DNA from: Corynebacterium jeikeium
GTDB taxonomy: Bacteria > Actinomycetota > Actinomycetes > Mycobacteriales > Mycobacteriaceae
Assembly (NCBI RefSeq): GCF_028609885.1
Contig: NZ_CP063195.1
Coordinates: forward strand, 1,550,001 to 1,614,000
Direction: 5' to 3'
Length of the DNA stretch: 64,000 nt
The position numbers and the translations under genes were made by a program. The notes under the pieces are model-generated. The model was not told the DNA's origin and searched no databases. It saw only the letters and a program-made list of their open reading frames with translations. Positions 8,873 through 18,746 of the stretch are shown piece by piece (within the stretch, counting starts at the first letter, position 1; each line of letters starts with the position of its first letter).

Positions 8873-9964
8873 CTAGCTGGCCGCACCTGGCAGAGTCTTG
8901 TTCTGGCGGGCTAGGAAGTTCCAGGCTTCGTTGGCCACGTCAGGGGCAAAGTGCCAGTTGTGCCCCTGGTCATTGATGCGCCAGAACACTGCCTCATCAC
9001 GGCAGCCCGGGTAGCCAAACTGGGTGACATTGTTCGACTTTTGCTCCACCACTGGCTGCGGAGCACAACCGTTGCGCAGTGCACGGGAGTGGACCAGGCG
9101 CGGTGCTGGCAGATATGGCGCATTGTGCAGAGTGCCACCTTCGTAGTGGGTCAGCTCGTCCTGCTGGCCGTGGATCACGAACGTAGGCACCGACTCCGGA
9201 GCGCAGCCTTCATTAACGGGATTGTAGAAAGCACCAGAGACGCTGACCACACCGGCGATCAGGTCAGGCGCCTGGCACGAAAGGTTCATCACAAACCCGC
9301 CACCGTTAGACATTCCCGCAGCGTAAATGCGGTTACGGTCGATGTTGAACTTCCTGTCCAGCTCGTTGACGATCTGCCGTACGAAGTCCACGTCCTGGCC
9401 GCGCTTGCTGGTGGCATACGGGGCACCCTCCCAAGCATTGTTGATGCCACGCGGATAGACCACGATCGCCTCGTTGGCCGCACCGGTGTTCGAGAAGCGC
9501 GAGTAACTGCGGTAGTTTTCTGGCGTATCGTCGCGCCCGCCAAAACCAAGCAGCACAGGTGCAGGCTTGTGCGGGTCGTAGGAGGAAGTCACGCTGACAA
9601 TTGCGCTGCGGATGCTGCCGTCAGGTCGGGTGAACTCGATGTTTTCTGGTTGCCCGGGTTGCGCCCGATCTATTGTTGACGCCGGCTTCGGCGCCGGTGC
9701 AGGTTTCGGTGCCGGTGCTGGCTTGGGTGCGGGGGCCGGGGCAGGCGCCGGTGCTGGTGCTGGTTTCGGTGCCGGTGCTGGCTTGGGTGCGGGGGCCGGG
9801 GCTTCTTGCGCGTTGGCCGCGCCAGCTCCGCCGAAGAGCGTGGCGGCAAGCATCACTAGCGTCATCGCGACGGATACAGCTACGAGCAGAGCGAAACGCG
9901 TAACTCTTCCGGCGATTACGGAGCCAACAGCTTTAACATTCTTAACGGCAGTCACATAAGTCAC
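8873..9964 (-). CDS. Secreted PHB-depolymerase-family esterase, copy 2, with Pro-Ala-Lys linker
   Basis: This paralogue of the gene downstream shares WEGAPY, GMSNGGG (Ser ~219) and the C-terminal GHNWHF. A hydrophobic signal segment ends near ANA/QE. Between signal and catalytic domain lies a ~45-residue PAPAPKPAP repeat, typical of a wall-spanning spacer, so the enzyme may be held across or outside the envelope. I chose GTG 9964 because TAATGT (9972-9977) lies 7 nt upstream. GTG 9982 would add six residues and is also possible. The linker is encoded by a 60-bp repeat unit and may vary in length between strains. Substrate unknown. Confidence 0.83.
   Translation of the reverse strand: MTYVTAVKNVKAVGSVIAGRVTRFALLVAVSVAMTLVMLAATLFGGAGAANAQEAPAPAPKPAPAPKPAPAPAPAPAPAPKPAPAPKPAPAPKPASTIDRAQPGQPENIEFTRPDGSIRSAIVSVTSSYDPHKPAPVLLGFGGRDDTPENYRSYSRFSNTGAANEAIVVYPRGINNAWEGAPYATSKRGQDVDFVRQIVNELDRKFNIDRNRIYAAGMSNGGGFVMNLSCQAPDLIAGVVSVSGAFYNPVNEGCAPESVPTFVIHGQQDELTHYEGGTLHNAPYLPAPRLVHSRALRNGCAPQPVVEQKSNNVTQFGYPGCRDEAVFWRINDQGHNWHFAPDVANEAWNFLARQNKTLPGAAS
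9702..9802. repeat. 41-bp perfect direct repeat encoding the Pro-Ala-Lys linker
   Basis: The same 41 bases occur at 9702-9742 and 9762-9802 (period 60). The sequence is strongly G-rich on the plus strand. It lies wholly within the coding region of the second esterase and is a likely slippage site. Confidence 0.9.
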
Positions 9965-10057
9965 AAATGTAACATTAGACACAAGTTTCGCTGCTCTTAT
10001 GCTTTAACACGCCGGAATCTGCGCAAGTTTTTAAGCACTTACTCAGCTGAGTGCGCG

Positions 10058-10882
10058 TTAGAGATGCTCGAGAACGACCTCACCCTCATAGCCAGCCGCG
10101 CGCAACTGGTTAATCCGTTCCTCCAACGGGGCTTCGCCAGTCCCCGGCGCCCCACGGCCTGGGAAGTCCGCAATCTGCACGTGTTCCGGCCACAGCTCAC
10201 TCCCCGGCCCCCGGTCGGCGAGCCAGGTCCAGTCTTCACCGTTCGCGGCGAGGTGGTAGGCGTCCAGAAGAAGGCGGCCACCTGCAGCAACCAGGGGTGC
10301 GGCCTCCTTAATGCTGGTCACAGGGTAGTTTTCGATGCCGCTCAGCGGCTCTACCAAGGCCACACCACCAAAGCTTGCCAGGCGCTTGGCTACCGCAGCG
10401 AACGCCCGAACCTGGCGACGTTGCAACACGCGACCACCACGGCCAACCAGCACATTGAAGCGGCGCACGCCGGTCAGGCGGTGCAGATACTCGATGACGT
10501 TGAGGTGCTCAATCAGCTCTTCTGTGATCGCGGGGTCGCCGTCGGCAAACACGTCGCCGGCGCCGGCGCCTGCACCATCAGCACCGCCCTCCGAGCCAAC
10601 CAGATGCAACACTCCCCGATCGCCCGCCGCCAGGTCGCCGGCCCACAGATTCAGCGCTACAAGCTGACGCGGATTCTCCTGTCGCCCCTTAGCCAGCGCA
10701 TCTACCAGCTGACGCATTTGCTGCTCGGACGGGTGGGGCGTATTCCACGGCCACCACAGCTCCACCTTGTCGTAGGGAGAATTCGCAACGGATTCAAGAG
10801 CATCCGCGCCGGTCGGCGCGCCGAGGGAGTAGTTCATCGCGGTGGCGTAATCCACCTGATATGCACCTGATTCTGTATTCAT
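10058..10882 (-). CDS. Hydroxypyruvate isomerase-like TIM-barrel protein
   Basis: The ~274-residue product looks like the xylose-isomerase-like TIM-barrel family that includes hydroxypyruvate isomerase (Hyi). Visible barrel elements are YDKVELWWPW near the N-terminus, FNVLVGRG mid-protein, then VALVEPLSGIENYPV, LLLDAYHLAANGED and EHVQIADFPGRGAPGTGE. Acidic and His residues in these strands are the usual metal ligands. It would interconvert hydroxypyruvate and tartronate semialdehyde, or a related sugar acid. Four clustered ATGs (10894, 10891, 10888, 10882) make the start uncertain, and no clear ribosome site chooses between them. No glyoxylate-pathway neighbour supports the exact reaction. 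Confidence 0.75.
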   Translation of the reverse strand: MNTESGAYQVDYATAMNYSLGAPTGADALESVANSPYDKVELWWPWNTPHPSEQQMRQLVDALAKGRQENPRQLVALNLWAGDLAAGDRGVLHLVGSEGGADGAGAGAGDVFADGDPAITEELIEHLNVIEYLHRLTGVRRFNVLVGRGGRVLQRRQVRAFAAVAKRLASFGGVALVEPLSGIENYPVTSIKEAAPLVAAGGRLLLDAYHLAANGEDWTWLADRGPGSELWPEHVQIADFPGRGAPGTGEAPLEERINQLRAAGYEGEVVLEHL

Positions 10883-11076
10883 AAGCATCATCATTCCACG
10901 TAGAGGCGCTAATCCAGAATTGGAATCAGCCCCTTGCGGTACAACCCTCGCGCCCTGCCCGTCCCGAACCCGGGGCACACCACAGGACACAAGCCAGAGC
11001 ACAAACCAGGACACAAGCCAGAGCACAAACCGGGGCGAGGCAGCCCGTTGTCTTGCCGGGCAGTAAAATGGCACCC

Positions 11077-12219
11077 ATGACCCACGAGCAGCGACCGGCC
11101 ACCGCCCCGGATTTCCTGCTTTCCCGCCCAGATCGCAGCATCCGCACCCAGGGGCGCAAGGCGACCTTCCCAGACCCCTTCGAAGCCTCCACTGCGCTTC
11201 GAAACAAGGAAGCAGACTTGATTGTCGGCGCTTTCCCCTTCGATACCTCACTCCGCGCGGCACTCATGGAACCGGAGACTGTCGTCCGCGCCGAAGGCCC
11301 GCTGGAGCCGCCGGCTTTCTTCCGTGGTAAGGATGCCGCCCGCTCGTTGACGGTCGAGTCCGTCGAAGCGCAGACCACCGCCGAGGAACACACGGCAATG
11401 GTCGCCGCCGCCGTTGCCACGATCCAGCAGTCCCGCCTGGAGAAGGTCGTGCTGGCCCGTGCCGTGGACATCACCTACGCCGAAACCGTGGACCCGCTAC
11501 TAATCGCCGCCCGCCTGATCGACCTGTCCGCTTACCGCGATGGCTTCGCCGTGGATCTCTCCGCCACGGGCCGCTCCGAGTACCAGGGCGCGATGTTCGT
11601 CGGCAGTTCGCCGGAGATGCTGATTCGCCGCGATGGCCGCCACATCTCGGCCTTCCCCCTGGCCGGTTCCGCGCCGCGCACCGGAACGCTTTCTATTGAT
11701 GACGCCACAGCCCGCGAACTCGGAAGCTCCGACAAGGATTTACGCGAGCACCGCTTTGTGGTGGAGCACTACCGCCGCGTGCTAGAGCCGTTGTGCGAGA
11801 CGCTGGACATCCCCGCCACCCCGGAGATCCACGAGACCAACGAGATGATCCACCTGGGCACTCAGATCGCGGGCACGCTAAAGGACGACGAGTATTCCGC
11901 GCTGGATCTGGCCTTGATGCTGCACCCCACCCCAGCCATCGGCGGCACCCCGACGGACGATGCGCTGGGGGTTATTGCGCAGGAGAAGTCCCCGCGAGAG
12001 TTCTACTCCGGTGCCGTGGGCTGGTGCGACTCCAGCGGCGACGGGGAGTTTATGCTCTCTATCCGCTGCGCCATCGTGGAGGACAACACCGCCCGCGCCT
12101 GGGCTGGCGGAGGCATTGTCGTGGATTCGATTCCCGCCATGGAGGCGGAGGAAACGTCCGCGAAGCTGCAAACAGCGCTGCGGGCACTCAACGTGCCTGC
12201 AGCGCTGCGGGAAGTGTAG
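11077..12219 (+). CDS. Isochorismate synthase
   Basis: This 380-residue member of the chorismate-binding family (MenF/EntC/DhbC) converts chorismate to isochorismate, first step towards menaquinone or catechol siderophores. Family signatures are visible: FVGSSPEMLIRRDG, AFPLAGSAPRTG, KDLREHRFVVEHYRR, HLGTQIAGTL, LHPTPAIGGTP and the C-terminal FYSGAVGWCDSSGDGEFMLS. No siderophore genes adjoin it, so menaquinone synthesis is more likely. I start it at ATG 11077, where TAAAAT (11064-11069) is exactly 7 nt upstream, giving a leaderless mRNA. ATG 11068 is in frame but overlaps that -10 box. Confidence 0.9.
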   Translation: MTHEQRPATAPDFLLSRPDRSIRTQGRKATFPDPFEASTALRNKEADLIVGAFPFDTSLRAALMEPETVVRAEGPLEPPAFFRGKDAARSLTVESVEAQTTAEEHTAMVAAAVATIQQSRLEKVVLARAVDITYAETVDPLLIAARLIDLSAYRDGFAVDLSATGRSEYQGAMFVGSSPEMLIRRDGRHISAFPLAGSAPRTGTLSIDDATARELGSSDKDLREHRFVVEHYRRVLEPLCETLDIPATPEIHETNEMIHLGTQIAGTLKDDEYSALDLALMLHPTPAIGGTPTDDALGVIAQEKSPREFYSGAVGWCDSSGDGEFMLSIRCAIVEDNTARAWAGGGIVVDSIPAMEAEETSAKLQTALRALNVPAALREV

Positions 12220-12273
12220 CGCCCGGAGCAGCCATAGCCGGCCGGTGCTGAACACGCGGCTGGCGAGCTCCGC

Positions 12274-13086
12274 CTAGTTGCCGTAGGCCTGAACCGGGTT
12301 GGCCAGCTTGCCCAGACCCGGGATCTCGACCTCGATGCGGTCGCCCGGAACCATCTCTGCGGTGCCGGCGGGCGAGCCGGTGCAGATCACATCGCCCGGC
12401 AGCAGCGTGAATGCGGAGGAAACCCACTCCACGATCTCCGGAATGGACTTGATCATCTGGTTGGAGTTGGAATCCTGCTTGGTTTCCGTCTTGCCCTCGT
12501 GGGTGAGGTGCGCCAGGATCGGCTGATTATCGATGTCGATGCTGTCCACAGCCGTTTCGATCCACGGGCCCAGCGGGCAGAAGGAATCCAGGCCCTTCGC
12601 ACGGGACCACTGACCGTCCTGGAACTGCAGGTCGCGGGAGGAAACGTCGTTGACGACGGTGAACCCCAGCACCACGTCCTTCCAGTTGTTGCGGTTGACG
12701 TCCTTGCACGGACGGCCGATGACGATCGCCATCTCACCTTCGAACTCCACGCGCGTGGCCCATTCGGGGATGCGGATGGGAGCCTCGGGGCCAATGACGG
12801 CTGTCGGGGGCTTCAGGAAGATCGTCGGCGGCAGGTGCTCGGCGCTCTTGTTGAACACCTCCTCGACGTGGTCAGCGTAGTTGCGCCCGACGGCGATAAC
12901 CTTCGACGGCAGGATCGGGGCCAGCAGTCGAACGTCTTCGATAGGCCAGGATTTTCCGGTGAATTCGGGCTGTCCGAACGGGTGGCCTGCGATCTCGCGG
13001 AGTGTAGCGCCGGTGCCGTCCGGCTCGCCGCCTTCCACGATCGCGAAGGCCATGCCCTCGGGGTGTGCAATTCGAGCAATACGCAT
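12274..13086 (-). CDS. Fumarylacetoacetate hydrolase-family protein, Odx (oxaloacetate decarboxylase)-like
   Basis: The 270-residue protein has the FAH fold: VIAVGRNYADHVEE (substrate loop), FLKPPTAVIGP, then the acidic metal-binding pattern VEFEGEMAIVIGR and GFTVVNDVSSRDLQ. In C. glutamicum the FAH protein near gltX and leuB (Cg1458) was characterised as a soluble oxaloacetate decarboxylase, and this gene occupies the equivalent place. That reaction is therefore the best guess; related FAH proteins are acylpyruvate hydrolases. Length fits the family. The ATG at 13086 has TAGGGT (13095-13100) 8 nt upstream and no ribosome site. Confidence 0.83.
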   Translation of the reverse strand: MRIARIAHPEGMAFAIVEGGEPDGTGATLREIAGHPFGQPEFTGKSWPIEDVRLLAPILPSKVIAVGRNYADHVEEVFNKSAEHLPPTIFLKPPTAVIGPEAPIRIPEWATRVEFEGEMAIVIGRPCKDVNRNNWKDVVLGFTVVNDVSSRDLQFQDGQWSRAKGLDSFCPLGPWIETAVDSIDIDNQPILAHLTHEGKTETKQDSNSNQMIKSIPEIVEWVSSAFTLLPGDVICTGSPAGTAEMVPGDRIEVEIPGLGKLANPVQAYGN

Positions 13087-13299
13087 GTTTTCATACCCTA
13101 CTCTATTGCCCCTTCTACCTCTTGCTATGCCCCTTTCTTTACAGCCCCTTCTTTACGACCCTTCTTGTCGGTCACGTTCCTATGCTTATTTATGACGCCC
13201 ACTCCTCCCCCGCCCATTAACCATGAATTTAGTTTCACGTAATCCGCGGTTTACGTGCTTGCCACGGCTCCGACAGTTTTAGCCGTTAGCTTGGCCGCT

Positions 13300-15006
13300 A
13301 TGACAAATCGCAGTGCTAATCCTCAAACCCCCAATTCCTCGACCCCTTCGCATTCCGCAACTCCTTCCAACTCCCACAGCACCATTCGCCGCACCACCCG
13401 TCGCACCTTCCTGGCCGGCGCCAGCGCCACCGGCGCCGCTCTGCTGGGCACAGGTGCAGCGCGCGCTCTCGGCTCGCAGGCCGGCAGCATGGCTGGCTCC
13501 GCTGCCGGATCGTCGGTAGGTTCCAGCGGGGCAATCGGCTCAGTTGGATTGCAGCGCGCCCGGCCAGTAATCACTCATGGCGTCGCTACCGGCGATGTGC
13601 GACCCGACGGCGGCCTCGTATGGGCGCGCGTCGATCGACCGGCTCGAATGGTCGTAGAGGCATCGACGGACCCAGCATTCCCGCGACACAAAACCAAGAC
13701 CTTCCGCGGCGCCACGCTCACCCCGGATAGTGACGGCACTGGGCGGCTGCGCCTGGTTGGCATGGAGCCGGGCCAGAAGATCCACTACCGAGTGACCATG
13801 GAGGATCAGCACACTGCCGCGCGTTCCGTGCCGGTGATCGGCAGCTTCACTACCGCCCCTTCCACCAGCCAGGCGCCGAAGAACATCCGCCTGCACTGGT
13901 CCGGCGACGTGGCGGGCCAGGGCTACGGCATCAACCCGGACATCGGCGGCATGTACTGCTGGAAGACGATGGCAGACCGCAACCCGGACCTGTTTATCCA
14001 CTCCGGCGATACGGTCTACGCCGACGGGCCAATCGAGGCGAACCACAAGATGGACGACGGACGGGTATTTAAAAACCTCACCAGCCCGTACAAGAACAAG
14101 GTGGCCGAAACCCTAGAGGAGTTCCGCGGCCAGCACGCCTACAACCTGCTGGACGAAAACTACAAGCGCTTCAACTCTCAGGTCGCGCAGGTAGTGCAGT
14201 GGGATGACCACGAGACGACGAACAACTGGTATCCCGGCGAGATCCTGGAGGACGACAAGTACCAGGTCAAGGACGTGAATCTGCTGGCCCAGCGCGGATT
14301 CCAGGCGTTCCACGAGTGGCAGCCGCTGGACCGAAAAATGGCCGTGGATGGCCGCGTGTACCGCAAGATCTCCTATGGTTCCCTGCTGGACATCTTCGTG
14401 CTGGACATGCGCAGCTACAAGGACCGCAACCCGGACAGCGGAGCTTCTGCCACCAAGCCGGGACAGATCCTGGGAGAAAAGCAGGCAAAATGGCTGGTCG
14501 AGGGAGTAAAGAACTCCACCGCCACGTGGAAGATCATCGCCAACGACCTGCCACTGGGCATCGTGGTGCCGGACGGGGACGACCAGGAGGGCGTATCCAA
14601 CGGCAAGGGTGGAAAGGCCGTCGGCCGCGAGGCGGAGATCGGGCGCGTGCTCAGCGGCATCAAGGACGTGCGCAACGTGGTGTGGCTGACGGCTGACGTG
14701 CACTACACCGCCGCCCACCACTACTCGCCGGATCGTGCGGACTTCCAGGATTTCGCACCGTTCTGGGAGTTCGTCACCGGGCCGCTGAATGCCGGCGGCT
14801 TCGGCCCGAACGACATGGACGGCACCTTCGGCCCGGAGGTCGTGTACGTGCACGCCCCGGCGAAGGATAAGCAAAACTCCTCGCCGCTGGATGATTTCCA
14901 GCACTTCGGAGAGGTGGACATCGACGGCGGGTCGAAGGACCTGACCGTCCGCCTGTTCACCACCCGTGGCAAGGAGCTGTGGTCGAAGACGCTGCGCGCG
15001 CAGTAG
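13300..15006 (+). CDS. phoD: PhoD-family alkaline phosphatase, Tat-exported
   Basis: The 568-residue enzyme hydrolyses phosphodiesters and phosphomonoesters outside the membrane. The N-terminus carries a twin-arginine signal, TTRRTFLAGASATG, followed by an Ala/Gly-rich core, so folded export with bound metal is expected. PhoD signatures include ITHGVATGDVRPDGGLVWAR, DLFIHSGDTVYADGP, VVQWDDHETTNNWYPGE, FVLDMRSYKDRN and VWLTADVHYTA; the Asp, Asn and His residues there bind Fe/Ca in the family. I start at ATG 13300 because TAGCTT (13287-13292) lies 7 nt upstream; this places the twin Arg ~35 residues from the N-terminus. Phosphate control is likely but no Pho box was recognised. Confidence 0.92.
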   Translation: MTNRSANPQTPNSSTPSHSATPSNSHSTIRRTTRRTFLAGASATGAALLGTGAARALGSQAGSMAGSAAGSSVGSSGAIGSVGLQRARPVITHGVATGDVRPDGGLVWARVDRPARMVVEASTDPAFPRHKTKTFRGATLTPDSDGTGRLRLVGMEPGQKIHYRVTMEDQHTAARSVPVIGSFTTAPSTSQAPKNIRLHWSGDVAGQGYGINPDIGGMYCWKTMADRNPDLFIHSGDTVYADGPIEANHKMDDGRVFKNLTSPYKNKVAETLEEFRGQHAYNLLDENYKRFNSQVAQVVQWDDHETTNNWYPGEILEDDKYQVKDVNLLAQRGFQAFHEWQPLDRKMAVDGRVYRKISYGSLLDIFVLDMRSYKDRNPDSGASATKPGQILGEKQAKWLVEGVKNSTATWKIIANDLPLGIVVPDGDDQEGVSNGKGGKAVGREAEIGRVLSGIKDVRNVVWLTADVHYTAAHHYSPDRADFQDFAPFWEFVTGPLNAGGFGPNDMDGTFGPEVVYVHAPAKDKQNSSPLDDFQHFGEVDIDGGSKDLTVRLFTTRGKELWSKTLRAQ

Positions 15007-15079
15007 TCACAAGCTGTAGGCGTGGTAGTAGGGCGCACCGCGAGCGGGCGCAGGCTGCCACCAGCGAGTCGTCGGCTTA

Positions 15080-16093
15080 CTAGAGGTTAGCGACCACGCG
15101 GTCGCCGACCTCCGCGGTCTTCACCGGTCCGCCGTCGCGCGAGCCGGCCTCGGCGAGCACAGCGGCCTCGATACGTTCCGCGTTGGCATCGTCGCCCAGG
15201 TGACGCAGCATCAGCGCCACCGACAGGATCGCCGCGCATGGGTCGGCGATACCCTGGCCCGCGATGTCCGGCGCGGAGCCGTGCACCGGCTCGAACATAG
15301 AGGGGTTCTTCCGCGAAGGATCGATGTTGCCGGAAGCCGCCAGGCCGATACCGCCGGTGACAGCACCCGCCAGGTCGGTCAGGATGTCGCCGAACAGGTT
15401 ATCCGTAACGATCACGTCGTACTCCTGTGGCTTAGTGACCATGTAGATCGTCGCCGCGTCGATGTGGTTGTAATCCACCTGCACCTCGGGGTACTCCTGC
15501 CCCACCGTTTCGATGGCGCGCTGCCACAGAGAGCCAGCGTTCACCAGCACGTTCGTCTTGTGCACCCAGGTCAGCTTCTTACGCCTGCCCTGCGCACGCT
15601 CGAACGCATCGCGCACCACGCGCTCCACGCCGTAGTAGGTGTTTTGGGATACTTCGGACGCCACCTCGTGGTCAGTTCCTTCACGCAGTGTGCCGCCGTT
15701 GCCGCAGTAAAGGCCTTCGGTTCCCTCTCGCACGACGACGAAGTCAATGTCGCCCGGGTTGGCCAGCGGGCTGGAAGATCCCGGGTACAGCTTCGACGGG
15801 CGGAGGTTCACCGCGTGGTCCAGCTTGAAGCGCAGCGGCAGCAGCAGGCCGCGCTCCAGCACGCCGGCGGGCACGGTGCGGGGGTCGCCGATGGCGCCGA
15901 GCAAGATAGCGTCGTGCTCGCGCAGAGAGTCCAGGTCCGCGTCAGTCAGGAGTTCACCATTGCGCAGGTAGCGGCGGGCGCCGAGGTCGTAATCGGTGGT
16001 CTCCACGTCGTCACGCAGAGCGTGCAGAACCTTCAGGGCCTCGGCGGTCACTTCGGTGCCAATACCATCGCCGGCAATCACTGCGAGTTTCAC
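15080..16093 (-). CDS. leuB: 3-isopropylmalate dehydrogenase
   Basis: The 337-residue protein oxidatively decarboxylates 3-isopropylmalate in leucine synthesis. It begins [15 protein letters not shown], has the substrate Arg region [17 protein letters not shown], the Lys/Asp region [12 protein letters not shown] and the IMDH signature [19 protein letters not shown]. The NAD site follows ([14 protein letters not shown]). Length is typical. The GTG start at 16093 has a clear ribosome site, AAAGGAG, 8 nt upstream, so unlike many genes here it has a leadered mRNA. With the ilv genes elsewhere in the window it belongs to the branched-chain amino acid set. Confidence 0.95.
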   Translation of the reverse strand: MKLAVIAGDGIGTEVTAEALKVLHALRDDVETTDYDLGARRYLRNGELLTDADLDSLREHDAILLGAIGDPRTVPAGVLERGLLLPLRFKLDHAVNLRPSKLYPGSSSPLANPGDIDFVVVREGTEGLYCGNGGTLREGTDHEVASEVSQNTYYGVERVVRDAFERAQGRRKKLTWVHKTNVLVNAGSLWQRAIETVGQEYPEVQVDYNHIDAATIYMVTKPQEYDVIVTDNLFGDILTDLAGAVTGGIGLAASGNIDPSRKNPSMFEPVHGSAPDIAGQGIADPCAAILSVALMLRHLGDDANAERIEAAVLAEAGSRDGGPVKTAEVGDRVVANL

Positions 16094-16183
16094 TGTATGA
16101 ACTCCTTTGTCTCACTAGTTGGTCATTTAGAACAATAGCATGTCGCCGGGACACCGCCTGCGAACCAACATAAAATGGCGCGC

Positions 16184-17065
16184 ATGACTTTTCAGCCATA
16201 TCCCTCACACTCAACCCCCAACGCGGAAATTGGCGACGCAGCGCTGGTCATCCGCAATCTCGTAAAGACATTCGCGAACAAAGTCGCGGTGAATAACCTC
16301 AACCTGACTGTGCCGAAGGGCAGCTTCTACGGCATCGTCGGCCCCAACGGGGCGGGCAAGACCACTGCCATCCTCGCAGCAACGGGCATCATTCGGCCCG
16401 ACAGTGGCAACTCCTGGGTCGCCGGTCACCCACTGTGGGCCGATCCCGCCGAGGGCATGCAGGCGGAGGAGGAAGTGCTGGCAGCCAAGCGCAGCTACGG
16501 GCTGCTGGTCGACGGCCTCCCCGTGTTCGAACGCCTCAGCGGCAAGGAGTATCTGGAATACCTGGGCTACCTGCGGGACATCCCCGGCGAGGAACTGCAG
16601 CAGCGCATCGCAGACCTGCTGCAGGCACTCGACCTAGAGGACGCGGGCAAGAAGTACATCGCCGACTACTCCGCGGGCATGAAGAAGAAGATCCTACTGG
16701 CCGGCGCCCTATTGCACAGCCCGGGAGTTTTGATTCTGGACGAGCCCTTCGAGGCCGTGGACCCGGTATCCGGCGAGGTGATCCGCACGATCCTGCGACG
16801 CTACGTGGATGCCGGGGGCACCGTGATTCTCAGCTCGCACGTGATGGAGCTGGTCGAAGGACTCTGCGACCATGTGGCAATCATCAACCAGGGCACCGTC
16901 GTAGCCGCCGGAACCACCGAGCAAGTCCGCGCTGGTAAGTCGCTTTCCGAGCGCTTCGTCGAGGCCGTGGGCGGCAAGCAGCTGGACACGAAATCCTTCG
17001 GCTGGCTACGCGGCGCGGAGCAGCCGAGCGCCCGTCAAGAGGGGCAGGCCAGTGTCGAAGACTAA
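16184..17065 (+). CDS. ABC exporter ATP-binding protein
   Basis: This 293-residue ATPase drives the adjacent membrane protein. Walker A is GPNGAGKTT, the signature is a non-canonical YSAGMKKKILLA, Walker B is VLILDEPFEAVDP and the switch His is in VILSSHVMELVE. It resembles the CcmA/YadG-type exporters of unknown substrate. I place the start at ATG 16184, because TAAAAT (16171-16176) lies 7 nt upstream; the ATG at 16175 overlaps that box. The 3' end overlaps the permease start by 14 bp, so the two are translationally coupled. Confidence 0.9.
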   Translation: MTFQPYPSHSTPNAEIGDAALVIRNLVKTFANKVAVNNLNLTVPKGSFYGIVGPNGAGKTTAILAATGIIRPDSGNSWVAGHPLWADPAEGMQAEEEVLAAKRSYGLLVDGLPVFERLSGKEYLEYLGYLRDIPGEELQQRIADLLQALDLEDAGKKYIADYSAGMKKKILLAGALLHSPGVLILDEPFEAVDPVSGEVIRTILRRYVDAGGTVILSSHVMELVEGLCDHVAIINQGTVVAAGTTEQVRAGKSLSERFVEAVGGKQLDTKSFGWLRGAEQPSARQEGQASVED

Positions 17066-18698
17066 AACTCTCCTCAAACTCCACTGCAAACTGTGGGCGC
17101 ACGCCTTCTTAGGCAACCTGCAGATGATCATCCCGTCCGTGGCTGTAACGATTATCGCGGTAATGGGCTGTGTCTGGCTAGGGTTCAGCAGCTACGGGGC
17201 ACTCGTCATCGACGGAGACCCGGCGATGTTTGTGCTGACGATGGGGCTAGGCAGCGTGCTCTACCTAGCCATGTCGGCCATCTTCCCCAGCGAGGAACGG
17301 ATGCTGGATCCGCGCATGTTCAGCTCCCTGCCCCTGACCGAACGCGACATTCTGCCGGGCATGCTCACCGCCATGTTCATCAACTCTCGGGCGGCGCTCT
17401 CGCTGGTGAACACCATCATCATGGCTATCCTCGGATATCTCGCGTTCTCGGAGGTAGCCTCCGCGGGCACCGGCGCCCTGTGGGTGCTGGCATGCGTACT
17501 CCAGCTGGTGATCACGCTGCTCGCGGGCGAGGCACTAGCAGCTGCGCTCAGCGGCATCGCCACCAAATTCAACGAACTGTGGGGCAACATCGCCGGGTTC
17601 GTCGTCACCTTCGGCTTCCTGGCTCTGTACCTCTTACCGCAGTTGCTGGCCGACGGAACCGACCCCACCGCGGCCATCAAGACCAGCGCCGACATCCTGT
17701 CCTGGACACCCTTCGCCGCCGCGGCCGGAGCCGCTGCTGACATGGCCGGCATCGGAGAAGATGGCGTCAATAATGGTGGCGTCGGTACCGGCCTCGCCAA
17801 GGGCGCGATCTGCCTCGTGGCGATCCTCGCCGTGGCCTACATAATGCGCGTGGCCGTCAAGCACGACCTCAACAATCCACTGCCGCCGCAGCACGCCACC
17901 CGCTCTGCGAAGGGCGATAGCCTGCTGCTGCCACGTGTCCCGGGATCCCCGGTTGGCGCCCTTTACTCCCGCGAGATTCGCTTCTGGCGCCGGGACAACC
18001 GCTTCATGATGAGCCTGATGGTCGTGGTCGTCCTCTGCGGGCTGTACCTCCTGATGGGGATACTTAACGAGGCCAACCGCTGGATGCTGTGGTTCGCACT
18101 GTTCTTCGTATCCCTTGGTCCCCAGCAGGTCGCAGGCAACTCCCTGGGCATGGACGGCCCATCCAACTGGGTGCACATGGTCGCCGGAGTGCGCGGCAAG
18201 CAGATCGTCGCCAGCCGCAGCCTCTCCACAGCGACAGTACTGGTGCCGATCTGGCTTGTCGTCTGCATCGCTGCCGGAGCCATCGACGGCTTCAGCGCCA
18301 CCTGGTTGCTGGTTAGCCTTCTCACCCTGGGGTGCATTGTCGTCGCCTCCGCGATGGCGAACTTCAGCGCCACACGCTTCCCCGCTCAAACCACCGCGCC
18401 GGGCACAAACTCGTTCAAGCAGCGTAACGGCGGCAGCAACGCCATGATTTCCGCGCTGGTGACGATGCTGATCCTTACCGTCTCTTTCCTGCCGGGCGGG
18501 CTGCTAGCGCTGATTCCGCTGGCCATGGCCGACGGAACTAGCAACAGCATTGCCGCCATTCCCCTGCTCAGCTGGCTGGGCGTGCTACTGCACTGGGGCA
18601 TCGTCGTCGGCGCCGCATGGATCATGAATCGTCGCGCCTCCCGCCGGCTCGACCTCGAGTGGCCGGATATCGCGCAGAAGGTGCAGCAGTACCTGTAG
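17052..18698 (+). CDS. ABC exporter membrane protein
   Basis: The 548-residue partner of the preceding ATPase is an integral membrane protein with roughly a dozen hydrophobic segments in two halves: ~20-220, then ~315-530 after a charged linker (HDLNNPLPPQHATRSAKGD). It has no signal peptide or solute-binding partner, which argues for export. Residues 100-110 (SLPLTERDIL) resemble a motif seen in large ABC-2-like permeases. The start is a GTG inside the ATPase reading frame. Substrate unknown; lipid, peptide or drug export are all possible. Confidence 0.82.
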   Translation: MSKTKTLLKLHCKLWAHAFLGNLQMIIPSVAVTIIAVMGCVWLGFSSYGALVIDGDPAMFVLTMGLGSVLYLAMSAIFPSEERMLDPRMFSSLPLTERDILPGMLTAMFINSRAALSLVNTIIMAILGYLAFSEVASAGTGALWVLACVLQLVITLLAGEALAAALSGIATKFNELWGNIAGFVVTFGFLALYLLPQLLADGTDPTAAIKTSADILSWTPFAAAAGAAADMAGIGEDGVNNGGVGTGLAKGAICLVAILAVAYIMRVAVKHDLNNPLPPQHATRSAKGDSLLLPRVPGSPVGALYSREIRFWRRDNRFMMSLMVVVVLCGLYLLMGILNEANRWMLWFALFFVSLGPQQVAGNSLGMDGPSNWVHMVAGVRGKQIVASRSLSTATVLVPIWLVVCIAAGAIDGFSATWLLVSLLTLGCIVVASAMANFSATRFPAQTTAPGTNSFKQRNGGSNAMISALVTMLILTVSFLPGGLLALIPLAMADGTSNSIAAIPLLSWLGVLLHWGIVVGAAWIMNRRASRRLDLEWPDIAQKVQQYL

Positions 18699-18746
18699 CC
18701 GCGCGGCATGGGGTGTCCATAAAAGATCAATCCATACAAGAACGCA

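Noticed and set aside
10064..10870. Plus-strand ORF of 268 codons
   Set aside because: It is the shadow of the isomerase-like gene; no domain or ribosome site.
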